Assembly (NCBI GenBank): GCA_017398685.1
Contig: JAFQFH010000040.1
Location: 1 to 53,199 of the forward strand
DNA length: 53,199 bases
Direction of reading: 5' to 3'
Source: Oscillospiraceae bacterium
GTDB taxonomy: Bacteria; Bacillota; Clostridia; Oscillospirales; Oscillospiraceae
The translations under genes were made by a program, and so were the position numbers. Below the pieces are notes generated by a model. The model searched no databases. It was given only the letters and a program-made list of their open reading frames with translations, and was not told the DNA's origin. The stretch's first letter is position 1. Every line of letters begins with the position of its first letter. Of this stretch, positions 45,044 to 52,353 are shown piece by piece.

Positions 45044-46717
45044 ATGGCATGGCTTACTGATATAGAGATCGCCCAGAAATGCGAGATGAAGCCCATTTTT
45101 GAGGTGGCAAAGACCGCAAATATCGACGAGAAATATATTGAGCAGTACGGTCGCTACAAAGCCAAGATAGACCTCTCCCTCCTGAAGGAGAGCACTGCCC
45201 AGGACGGCAAGCTCATCCTTGTCACCGCCATCACCCCCACCCCCGCAGGTGAGGGCAAGACCACCACTTCCGTGGGTCTGGCTGACGGACTTCGCAAAAT
45301 AGGCAAAAACTCCATTGCCGCCCTGCGTGAGCCTTCTCTGGGCCCTGTGTTCGGCATCAAGGGCGGCGCTGCCGGCGGCGGCTACGCTCAGGTAGTGCCT
45401 ATGGAGGACATAAACCTCCACTTCACCGGCGACTTCCACGCCATCGGCGCTGCAAACAATCTGCTGGCTGCTATGCTGGATAACCACATCCAGCAGGGCA
45501 ACAGCCTTGGCATAGACCCCAAACAGATCACATGGAAGCGCGCCGTTGACATGAACGACAGGCAGCTTCGCCACATTGTAAACGGTCTTGGCGGCAGACT
45601 TCAGGGCGTACCCCGTGAGGACGGCTTTGACATCACCGTGGCCTCTGAGATCATGGCAGTTCTCTGCCTTGCAGCGGACATTACCGATCTCAAGCGCCGC
45701 CTTGCCTCCATCATCGTGGGCTACACCTACGAGGGCAAGAGCGTCACTGCCCACGACCTGAAGGCCGAGGGCGCAATGGCAGCCCTCCTCAAGGACGCAC
45801 TCAAGCCCAATCTGGTGCAGACCCTTGAGGGTACTCCCACCTTCATCCACGGCGGCCCCTTTGCAAATATCGCCCACGGCTGCAACTCCATAATCGCCAC
45901 CCGCATGGCTCTCAAGCTTGGTGACTATGTTGTGACCGAGGCCGGCTTTGCCGCAGACCTTGGCGCTGAGAAGTTCCTTGACATCAAGTGCCGCATGGCA
46001 GGGCTCAAGCCCTCCGCCGTCGTTGTTGTGGCCACTGTCCGCGCTCTCAAGTACCACGGCGGCGTTGCCAAGGCCGAGCTTAACAACGAAAATCTTGAAG
46101 CCCTTGAAAAGGGTCTGCCCAACCTTCTGCAGCACGTGGACAACATAAAGAATGTCTACGGTCTGCCCTGCGTTGTGGCTATAAACGCATTCCCCACCGA
46201 CACCAAGGCCGAGCTTGATATGGTAGAGGCTAAGTGCAATGAGCTGGGCGTGAACGTTGCCCTCTCCGAAGTCTGGGCCAAGGGCGGCGAAGGCGGCATG
46301 GCTCTTGCAGAAGAGGTCGTGCGTCTGTGCGAGCAGCCCAGTGATTTCCGCTTCTGCTACGAGGACGAGCTGAGCATAAGCGAAAAGCTCAACGCCATTG
46401 CCACAAAGATCTACCACGCCGACGGTGTTGACCTTGTGGGCAACGCTGTAAAGCAGCTCAAGCAGCTTGAAGACATGGGCTTTGGCTCCATGCCCATCTG
46501 CATGGCAAAGACCCAGTACAGCTTCTCCGATGATGCCACCAAGCTGGGCGCGCCCCGTAACTTCCGCATCAGCGTGCGTAACCTGAAAGTCAGCGCCGGC
46601 GCAGGCTTCATCGTTGCCCTCACCGGCGACATCATGACCATGCCCGGCCTGCCCAAGTCTCCCGCAGCAGAGCGTATAGACGTGGACGAAAACGGCGTTA
46701 TCAGCGGACTGTTTTGA
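45044..46717 (+). CDS. fhs: Formate--tetrahydrofolate ligase
   Basis: 557 aa, the normal length. ATP loop [14 protein letters not shown] (about residues 66-79), [39 protein letters not shown]. Makes 10-formyl-tetrahydrofolate from formate for PurN and the AICAR transformylase. Ends the operon. Having it under the same ZTP switch gives direct feedback on one-carbon shortage. Confidence 0.97.
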   Translation: MAWLTDIEIAQKCEMKPIFEVAKTANIDEKYIEQYGRYKAKIDLSLLKESTAQDGKLILVTAITPTPAGEGKTTTSVGLADGLRKIGKNSIAALREPSLGPVFGIKGGAAGGGYAQVVPMEDINLHFTGDFHAIGAANNLLAAMLDNHIQQGNSLGIDPKQITWKRAVDMNDRQLRHIVNGLGGRLQGVPREDGFDITVASEIMAVLCLAADITDLKRRLASIIVGYTYEGKSVTAHDLKAEGAMAALLKDALKPNLVQTLEGTPTFIHGGPFANIAHGCNSIIATRMALKLGDYVVTEAGFAADLGAEKFLDIKCRMAGLKPSAVVVVATVRALKYHGGVAKAELNNENLEALEKGLPNLLQHVDNIKNVYGLPCVVAINAFPTDTKAELDMVEAKCNELGVNVALSEVWAKGGEGGMALAEEVVRLCEQPSDFRFCYEDELSISEKLNAIATKIYHADGVDLVGNAVKQLKQLEDMGFGSMPICMAKTQYSFSDDATKLGAPRNFRISVRNLKVSAGAGFIVALTGDIMTMPGLPKSPAAERIDVDENGVISGLF

Positions 46718-46740
46718 TTCATAATTATTTATAAGCTTGC

Positions 46741-46780
46741 AACCGGGTACTTTTCGAAAAAAGAAAGTACCCGGTTATTT
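46741..46780 (+). terminator. Terminator of the purine operon
   Basis: 13-bp stem AACCGGGTACTTT with AAAGTACCCGGTT, followed by ATTTTC. Rest of the 46718-47011 gap: a promoter at 46891 and no gene. Confidence 0.85.
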
Positions 46781-46890
46781 TCAAAAAAGTGCCATTATAA
46801 GAAAAGCCGAAATGTCCCTAGTCCGACAGCGCCACTGAAAACCCACACCGGGAAGGGCATCCGGAAACATATTTTTAACGCATTTGGGGA

Positions 46891-46919
46891 TTGTAAAAAA
46901 TGTGGAGATAGGGTATATT
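46891..46919 (+). promoter_or_regulatory. Promoter of decarboxylase subunit genes
   Basis: TTGTAA (46891-46896), 17 nt, TATATT (46914-46919), about 90 nt before the first gene. Confidence 0.65.
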
Positions 46920-47011
46920 ATGGCAGCAATCTTTCTAAAGCTTTCTGTTTTTTCCGGGGGCTATGACTGATAATATGTCAATGTAAATTATTTTGTGGAG
47001 GTACACATGAT

Positions 47012-47350
47012 ATGAACAAATCCGTCAGCAGCGCTGTGAGCTCCGTTGCTGGTGCGCAGCCGGACTATATTGCAATAGCCATGGTCGTAATACTTGCTTT
47101 GATAGTCATTGCCCTGGTCATACGCAAACATATGCAGCTTAAAACTGCGGCACTGAAGGCCAGCACAAAGGTGGACGCAGCGGTACAGGAACCAAAAAAT
47201 ACAGCAGCTGCGGCACCGGGCAGCGCAGGCGATATAAAATTGTATGATGTTGAGCCCAGAACCGCCGCCATGCTGATGGCGATTGTCGCTGACTCCACCG
47301 GCATCCCGCTCAACGAGCTGCGTTTTATTTCCGTCAGGGAAATAAAATAA
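47012..47350 (+). CDS. Small Na+-pump decarboxylase subunit (OadG/delta-like)
   Basis: 112 aa. One membrane helix (about 18-38), a charged and Ala/Pro-rich linker (45-75) and a short C-terminal domain (KLYDVEPRTAAMLMAIVADSTGIPLNELRFISVREIK). This layout and the neighbouring beta subunit point to the delta/gamma subunit that anchors a biotin-dependent decarboxylase to the membrane. GGAGG 10 nt before the ATG. Confidence 0.7.
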   Translation: MNKSVSSAVSSVAGAQPDYIAIAMVVILALIVIALVIRKHMQLKTAALKASTKVDAAVQEPKNTAAAAPGSAGDIKLYDVEPRTAAMLMAIVADSTGIPLNELRFISVREIK

Positions 47351-47395
47351 GAATAAAACATGACGTGTATCAAGCTTTTCAAGGAGAATTAATAA

Positions 47396-48487
47396 ATGGA
47401 TATCCTATATAAGAATTTACTCGCCTTTTCATGGCAGGATATGGTCATGATCATGATAGGCTGCTTGCTGATATACCTTGCCATCGGCAAGAATATGGAG
47501 CCCTCATTGCTGCTGCCTATGGGCTTTGGCACCATACTTGTCAACATTCCTTTTTCCGATGCACTGCACGGCCCTATTGCTGCGCTCTACAATGCCGGTA
47601 TTGCAAACGAACTGTTTCCCCTGCTGCTGTTCATCGGAATTGGTGCAATGATTGATTTCGGCCCCCTGCTCACCAACCCCAAACTGATGTTCTTCGGTGC
47701 AGCCGCACAGTTCGGCATTTTCTTCACCTTATGTATGGCCAGCGTTTTCTTTCCCACCATCGACGCCGCTTCCATCGCCATCATCGGCGCGGCAGACGGC
47801 CCTACCTCCATCGCTGTTGCCAACACGCTGGGCTCAAAGTATGTAGGTGCAATTACCGTTGCAGCATATTCCTACATGGCCCTTGTGCCTATTATCCAGC
47901 CGCCCGTTATCAAACTTCTTACCACAAAGAAAGAGCGCATGATCCGCATGCCCTATGAGCAGAAATCCGTAAGCAAAATGACCAGGATCATGTTCCCAAT
48001 CATCATCACAATCGTGGCATCCGCTATCGTTCCCCAGGCAACCGCCCTCATCGGTTTTCTTATGTTCGGCAACCTGATACGCGAATGTGGTGTGCTGGAT
48101 TCCCTGTCTGAAACAGCCCAGAAGGTTCTTGCAAACCTTATTACTATTTTCCTTGGTATCTCCGTTGCCTTCAATATGACCTCCGAGCAGTTCCTGAAAG
48201 TTGATACCCTGCTGATTTTGGGTCTGGGTCTGATTGCATTTATTGTGGATACCGCAGGCGGCGTGCTGTTTGCAAAGTTTATAAATCTGTTTTCCAAGAA
48301 AAAGATCAATCCTATGATCGGCGCTGCAGGTATTTCCGCCTTCCCCATGTCCGGCCGTATTGTCCACAAGATGGGTCTTGAAGAAGATCCCCAGAATTTC
48401 CTGCTGATGCACTCTATCGGTGTCAATGTTTCCGGACAGATCGCATCGGTTATCGCAGGCGGCATCATACTGAATCTGTTTTCCTGA
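47396..48487 (+). CDS. Na+-translocating decarboxylase beta subunit
   Basis: 363 aa, multi-helix membrane protein with the OadB/GcdB/MmdB core: LFIGIGAMIDFGPLL, IIGAADGPTSIAVANTLG (the Asp-containing Na+ site loop), IQPPVIKLLTT, GNLIRECGV and MHSIGVNVSGQIASVIAGG. It couples decarboxylation of carboxybiotin to Na+ export. RBS AAGGAG. The alpha carboxyltransferase and biotin carrier are not in the window, so the substrate (oxaloacetate, methylmalonyl-CoA, glutaconyl-CoA) cannot be named. Confidence 0.93.
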   Translation: MDILYKNLLAFSWQDMVMIMIGCLLIYLAIGKNMEPSLLLPMGFGTILVNIPFSDALHGPIAALYNAGIANELFPLLLFIGIGAMIDFGPLLTNPKLMFFGAAAQFGIFFTLCMASVFFPTIDAASIAIIGAADGPTSIAVANTLGSKYVGAITVAAYSYMALVPIIQPPVIKLLTTKKERMIRMPYEQKSVSKMTRIMFPIIITIVASAIVPQATALIGFLMFGNLIRECGVLDSLSETAQKVLANLITIFLGISVAFNMTSEQFLKVDTLLILGLGLIAFIVDTAGGVLFAKFINLFSKKKINPMIGAAGISAFPMSGRIVHKMGLEEDPQNFLLMHSIGVNVSGQIASVIAGGIILNLFS

Positions 48488-48512
48488 CATATCAGAAAAG
48501 GAGTATTGAATT

Positions 48513-48698
48513 ATGAATTTGTTGTCCAATGCCATGCTTTTTGCAACTGCATCCGCCACTCAGGACATATTCTTTGAGCTGGGCAATTTCATTCACAGCC
48601 TGAAATACATGGGAATCGGCATGTTGGTCATCTTCGTTGTGATAGGCATAATCATATTTGCCATAAATCTTATAAACTATCTTTTCTCTGAACGATAA
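48513..48698 (+). CDS. Small membrane protein, OadG-like
   Basis: 61 aa, one strong membrane helix (GIGMLVIFVVIGIIIFAINLI) near residues 34-54, followed by NYLFSER. Resembles the gamma subunit of Na+ decarboxylases, giving a second small subunit beside beta. AAGGAG upstream. Confidence 0.6.
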   Translation: MNLLSNAMLFATASATQDIFFELGNFIHSLKYMGIGMLVIFVVIGIIIFAINLINYLFSER

Positions 48699-48702
48699 TA
48701 TA

Positions 48703-48822
48703 AAAAAGGCTTACAAGAATAAGCAACTCAATTTGAGCGAGTTCGCCATAGTCTGCGGATTAAGCAGAACTACAACCTACAAATATCTTTCTCTTTTGGA
48801 AAATAAAAAACAGGGAGCTTAA
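48703..48822 (+). pseudogene. Helix-turn-helix remnant, probably of a mobile-element gene
   Basis: An open frame without a start codon reads LSEFAIVCGLSRTTTYKYL and stops at 48822. This is a compact helix-turn-helix of the kind found in recombinases or excisionases of mobile elements. Only this part is left, directly after the decarboxylase genes and at the point where base composition turns AT-rich. Confidence 0.42.
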
Positions 48823-48834
48823 TACTCCCTGTTT
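48808..48834 (-). terminator. Terminator of the hypothetical/SHOCT gene pair
   Basis: AAACAGGGAG/CTCCCTGTTT stem with a T-rich run on the minus strand, right after the 97-aa gene stop. Confidence 0.85.
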
Positions 48835-48836
48835 CG

Positions 48837-49130
48837 TTATATTTGTGCGTTTTTTCGTTCTGATCTAATCCAGTTGTAAATCTCCCAGACTATGCTTTCT
48901 TCAACACCACATTCAGTAATGCTCGTAGTCGCATTGGAAACGCATTCGTCTATATAGTATAGCTCTTTTTCCTCAATTTGAACCATACCATCTACCAAGT
49001 TTTTCTCAAAAAAATGTTCTAAAACACGGTTTAGGGGTATATCGAACATCACATCAGGCATATATGTTTCCTGATGCCATTCTACGATCTGTCTGATGCT
49101 TGACGCAAATTTTTCAGGAATACTAACCAT
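48837..49130 (-). CDS. Hypothetical protein, 97 aa
   Basis: Not recognised. Acidic, helix-rich, no membrane segment or signal peptide: MVSIPEKFASSIRQIVEWHQETYMP then DVMFDIPLNRVLEHFFEKNLVDG. It begins 3 nt after the SHOCT gene stop, so the two are one transcript. Confidence 0.6.
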   Translation of the reverse strand: MVSIPEKFASSIRQIVEWHQETYMPDVMFDIPLNRVLEHFFEKNLVDGMVQIEEKELYYIDECVSNATTSITECGVEESIVWEIYNWIRSERKNAQI

Positions 49131-49133
49131 TGC

Positions 49134-49880
49134 TTATAACCCCAGCAACTGCTTTTTCTTTGCGTCAAATTCTTCCTGTGTAATGGCTCCAATATCAAGG
49201 AGTTCTTTGAATTTCTTGATTTCATCGGCAACAGAACCTCCAACAGGCTGAATCGAAGGCTGCTTTTCAGTCATACTCTTCTCCCATTCGTCCGCAGATA
49301 GTTCTGTTAAACTGCTTGAATTACAATAAGGACATTTTGAAAAGTCCCTTATTTTACTTGTCTCCGCATCTGCTTTCTTGGATTCTTCGTTCATTAGATA
49401 TGCACTGCCAAAAACAGCATTTGCCATTGACCCCACAGCGTGAGCTGTTGCCCATTTAGCATGAGCTTGATTATCTAAAATATCTTGGTAAGAATAGCAA
49501 AAAACCTTACCACAAACATTACACCTCATTCTATACTCAACATTTTTTGACTCTTTTTTTATAATTTGCCTTAAATCGCCACAATGCTCGCGTATGTAGT
49601 CAAGTGCCATCATTCCTTCTAACATGTCAGTTTTTTCAAATATTAGGTTAGAATATAGCTTGTCTCCTACATAAAAGTAAAGCTGTCGAGAATTAAATGG
49701 ATTTGTGTCAAACTTTGTAATGTCCTCTAAAAAAATCTCTTCAACAATTTTTTCATTGTTTTTGTAGCAAACAATTCTATCGTCGAGCAGTCGCCACGAT
49801 TTAACCTTTAACAGTGTTTGCATTTTAAAGTAATAATTCACTTTTGACTCTTCTATTGATACTTTGCTCCTTGTTTCCAT
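49134..49880 (-). CDS. SHOCT-domain protein with zinc-ribbon-like cysteines
   Basis: 248 aa. The C-terminal 30 residues are a SHOCT domain (IKKFKELLDIGAITQEEFDAKKKQLLGL). Before it are two Cys pairs (CNVCGKVFCY and CPYCNSSSL) about 70 residues apart, probably one zinc site, with an Ala/Gly-rich segment in between. The N-terminal 100 residues look like a PH-like/GRAM-type strand domain (DDRIVCYKNNEKIVEEIFLEDITKFDTNPFNSRQLYFYVGDKLY). Function unknown. ATG at 49880 has AGGAGGG 5 nt upstream; the frame continues 72 codons further but that part spans the RNA structure and is not likely translated. A hairpin terminator lies just before the RBS. Confidence 0.75.
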   Translation of the reverse strand: METRSKVSIEESKVNYYFKMQTLLKVKSWRLLDDRIVCYKNNEKIVEEIFLEDITKFDTNPFNSRQLYFYVGDKLYSNLIFEKTDMLEGMMALDYIREHCGDLRQIIKKESKNVEYRMRCNVCGKVFCYSYQDILDNQAHAKWATAHAVGSMANAVFGSAYLMNEESKKADAETSKIRDFSKCPYCNSSSLTELSADEWEKSMTEKQPSIQPVGGSVADEIKKFKELLDIGAITQEEFDAKKKQLLGL

Positions 49881-49897
49881 GTTTTCCCTCCTAAAAT

Positions 49898-50061
49898 AAA
49901 AAGTGCGTGGCTCCAAAAGGAACCACGCACGAAAAATGCAGAGCTCCTTTTTGTTGCCACACAAATCTTTGACACTCACAGGGAATGCAAAAGTGGAGAA
50001 TGCATTTTTACCGAAGTAAAAACGAATTCCCTGAAAGTGTCCTATATTAGATTTGTGTGGC
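49898..50061 (-). ncRNA. Candidate structured RNA, about 164 nt
   Basis: Predicted transcript from the promoter at 50068-50096 to a T-run after a 12-bp terminator hairpin (GTGCGTGGTTCC/GGAGCCACGCAC, 49903-49933). Its 5' end forms a long hairpin: GCCACACAAATCT pairs with AGATTTGTGTGGC (49955 and 50061 ends), then GACACT/AGTGTC, then CAGGGAAT/ATTCCCTG, with a UUCG-capped inner hairpin (TTTTTAC/GTAAAAA). AAAAATGCA in that inner part is complementary to TGCATTTTT nearer the 3' end, so a pseudoknot or switch is possible. It lies directly before the SHOCT gene RBS: it could be a free RNA or an attenuating leader. I do not recognise the family. Confidence 0.6.
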
Positions 50062-50067
50062 ACTTTT

Positions 50068-50096
50068 ATAATATCACAGTAAAAACGGCAATACAA
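50068..50096 (-). promoter_or_regulatory. Promoter of the candidate structured RNA
   Basis: On the minus strand TTGTAT (50096-50091), 17 nt, TATTAT (50073-50068). Predicted start near 50061 coincides with the first base of the long stem. Confidence 0.65.
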
Positions 50097-50171
50097 GGTT
50101 TTGAGTTTTTATCTCCGCCCTTTCTTCTTTTCTCTTGGTATGCTATGATACAAGGCAAAAGGGATGGTGGT

Positions 50172-50540
50172 ATGGCTTCAACAGTTTCAAATAACAGGCA
50201 AGGCGGCAGAAAGCACGCGCAAAAGTATAAGTCTCTGCTTGTGTGGCAAATACTTCTTAAACGCACAGACGAAAACAATGGTATCACTGTCGGTCAGATT
50301 GAAGAACATCTCAAAGAATATGGAATAACCGCCGAGCGCCGCTCCATTTACAGAGATATTCGCGACCTCCAAGAGCTCTTGGAGGCTGATTATGACGCTA
50401 AAATTGAAGACAGAGAACGTCTTGGCTATGAAATAAGCTACACACGCAAAGCCCCAAGCGGTTTTAAGATTACACATCGCCCCTATGATTTTGAGGATTT
50501 GCGCCTTTTGGCAGAGTGTATCAATTCCGCAAGGGTATAA
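50172..50540 (+). pseudogene. WYL-type transcriptional regulator, 3'-truncated
   Basis: 122 aa remain. The N-terminal helix-turn-helix typical of WYL regulators is intact (KYKSLLVWQILLKRTDENNGITVGQIEEHLKEYGITAERRSIYRDIRDLQELLEADYD), then the connecting HRPYDFEDLRLLAECINSAR, at which point the frame ends after one more codon. Normal family members continue about 200 residues into the WYL ligand domain, so this is the 5' third of a gene. The end coincides with the truncated end of a recombinase on the other strand. Start at 50172 with AAAGGGATGG before it; 50145 is an alternative. Confidence 0.78.
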
Positions 50541-51096
50541 TCTGTTGTCTGCGGTTCTTCACTCTGGAAAGGAAGATAGTCATTTCCTCAAAATCAATGT
50601 CTTTGATTTTCAGGTTGATTACTGTGCTCGCTCTGTTGCCGGTAGCCACAAGATAGTTGATGGAAGCCCAAGTCCTCCACTCTGCCCAACTGTTGCTTCT
50701 GGGCTTTTTCAAAAGCCTTGCCAGTTCTGCCTCTGTGTAAGGCTCCTTGATTTCTTCGTCCTCTTTCATCAGCTTAACTGTAAAAGGCTCCATATACTCC
50801 CTGTCAGCACAGAACTTGAAGAAAACCCGCAAGCCCCTTATCCTTGAATTGAGCGAGCTAATCTTCTTTCCCGCTTCCAGTTCGCCACTTAAAAAAGCCT
50901 CATAGACTTCGAGCACAATCTCATCCACATACTTCACCTGAATGCGGGAAAAGAAATAGTTTAAGTCCTCTTCGTAGTATTTCAGAGTTCTTGGAGATAG
51001 ATTTTTTATGCGACAGTTTTGGAGGAAGATTTTCTGTGCTTCGTGGAGCGTTTTTCGTTGAATTTCCTTGGGATTTTTGATAGTTCTTCTTACCAT
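50521..51096 (-). pseudogene. Tyrosine recombinase/integrase, 3'-truncated
   Basis: 191 aa remain. SAM-like N-terminal core-binding domain (FLQNCRIKNLSPRTLKYYEEDLNYFFSRIQ, LNSRIRGLRVFFKF) and the first part of the catalytic domain with the first active Arg (YLVATGNRASTVINLKIKDID). It ends at RQQIIPLRN, before the HxxR and Tyr motifs, so it cannot recombine DNA. Its end overlaps the WYL remnant by 20 nt. Reads away from the tRNA-derived site at 51232. ATG at 51096 chosen; a longer frame to 51168 exists. Confidence 0.82.
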
Positions 51097-51197
51097 TTTT
51101 GATAGATTTTCCTTTCTCAAAAATCTAGCGACGATTTTCACAGAAAAATCTATTTTTGCAGAACCCAAATTCTCAAAAATCAGAACTTTTGAAAAAT

Positions 51198-51231
51198 AAA
51201 AGCCCCGAAGTCTTTCGACTTCGAGGCTTTT
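51198..51231. terminator. Hairpin adjoining the tRNA 3'-end fragment
   Basis: Stem AAAAGCC.CGAAGTC with GACTTCG.GGCTTTT and a TTTC loop. On the minus strand it directly follows CCA of the tRNA fragment, as a tRNA gene terminator would. Confidence 0.78.
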
Positions 51232-51254
51232 TGGTGCGCGAGGCGGGACTTGAA
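51232..51254 (-). other. tRNA 3'-end fragment, candidate attachment site
   Basis: On the minus strand TTCAAGTCCCGCCTCGCG is followed by CACCA, which is the T-loop to CCA end of a tRNA (fits tRNA-Leu: the acceptor strand would pair with GCGCGAG). Upstream of the TTC the sequence does not form the rest of a tRNA, so only the 3' end is present, as at att sites of tRNA-targeting integrases. A tyrosine recombinase remnant lies 136 nt away. The 289-nt gap 51097-51385 holds this site and its hairpin, no gene. Confidence 0.7.
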
Positions 51255-51385
51255 GTTGCTGTCCCGAATTTCATTAACTTTTTAGTGTTAAATTATGAGA
51301 TAAACAGTTCGGAATCAGGTATTTTGTGTACCAGCCAGTCCATTGATTTTATGTAGTGCAAAGCTGTTAAGGGTCAAAATTGTGG

Positions 51386-52327
51386 TCAAATCTTTATCTC
51401 TTTTGCAACCAAAGAATACCCTCTACTGCACTCGCCAAATATCATTTTGTAGACCGGTATCTTCCATGAGTCTGCAATCTCCAGCAATCTAGTTTCATGG
51501 ATTTTTAGACAGTTCATACCAATGTAAATTTCTTTCGGCTTTGCTTCTATGTATGGCATTCCTTCAGCAAGTGCCCCTGTAGTACATCTAAATTCATGTT
51601 CATAGCTCCACGAAGAATGCTTTAGATTGCATAGCAATGACGCCATAAAGATAATAGTATAATCATCAAGAATAACCGTTTTGCTGCCCTTCGATGTCTG
51701 CCGCTCAACCTCATTTGATATTTTCTGCGCCTGAGCTCTCATTAAACTTGTGACATCTAATCGTTCATCGGTATACTGAACAGGAAATGTACAACTTCTT
51801 AACCCCTTGTTCGCATTCATGTCATACGAAACACAAAAACCAGCATGATTACTGCCATAATGCGCCCACATAGGCATAGACTGGATCCCGTTATTTGTGA
51901 AAGAAGTTGCTTTTATGAAATCATTGAAATCCTCTACAATTCTGCCGCCGCAAGGCTGTAACAGTTCAATGTCCGATAACTGTTCTGGACTATAATAGAA
52001 TCCCTTTCCATCGAACGGATCATTAAAATCTTTAATGTTGGACATAAATACTTGCCCTTCATTCAAAGTATCGAACTTTTTCTTATTTAACAATTCATCA
52101 CTTGTCAACGAATAATATTTATACAGAACTTCCGGGATGTGCAGCCTAGTTATTTTATAAATTGTCTTAAACAGTTCTGCTTTGACTTCACTATTATCAG
52201 ACATATTCATAATGTGTAGCGCCTTTAAGTAATCCATAGAATTCTCTTTCCGCCATTTTTCCAAATCCCAGTTTTCTTCGTCAACTGCTTCCTTTGGCAA
52301 ATCAAAATGTAAATCTTCAATCTTCAT
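51386..52327 (-). CDS. DUF2971 domain protein
   Basis: 313 aa. DUF2971 signs: LYKYYSL...FMSNIKDFNDPFDG near the middle, MWAHYGSNHAGFCVSYD and WSYEHEFRC near the C-terminus. Function of the family is not established; members are common in defence and mobile islands, sometimes beside restriction systems. AT-rich codon use, unlike the genes left of 48.7 kb. It follows the restriction-modification gene by 26 nt on the same strand, so probably co-transcribed. RBS AAAGGGA. Confidence 0.85.
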   Translation of the reverse strand: MKIEDLHFDLPKEAVDEENWDLEKWRKENSMDYLKALHIMNMSDNSEVKAELFKTIYKITRLHIPEVLYKYYSLTSDELLNKKKFDTLNEGQVFMSNIKDFNDPFDGKGFYYSPEQLSDIELLQPCGGRIVEDFNDFIKATSFTNNGIQSMPMWAHYGSNHAGFCVSYDMNANKGLRSCTFPVQYTDERLDVTSLMRAQAQKISNEVERQTSKGSKTVILDDYTIIFMASLLCNLKHSSWSYEHEFRCTTGALAEGMPYIEAKPKEIYIGMNCLKIHETRLLEIADSWKIPVYKMIFGECSRGYSLVAKEIKI

Positions 52328-52353
52328 AAAAGTTTCCCTTTTGTGTTGCTTAG

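Noticed and set aside
43738-46417. Long minus-strand open frames across purL and fhs (about 450 codons each)
   Set aside because: Shadows caused by G+C-rich codon bias; the plus-strand purL and fhs are unmistakable.
46920-46970. Short leader peptide frame starting ATGGCAGCA
   Set aside because: The ATG overlaps the -10 region edge, so it would lie upstream of or at the transcript start.
49898-50061. Candidate RNA considered as 6S RNA
   Set aside because: It lacks the large, symmetrical central bubble of 6S RNA; its internal loops are small and uneven, and it has a separate 3' terminator hairpin and possible pseudoknot.
51232-51310. Full tRNA gene next to the integrase
   Set aside because: Only the T-loop to CCA end matches; the sequence before it forms no anticodon or D arm.
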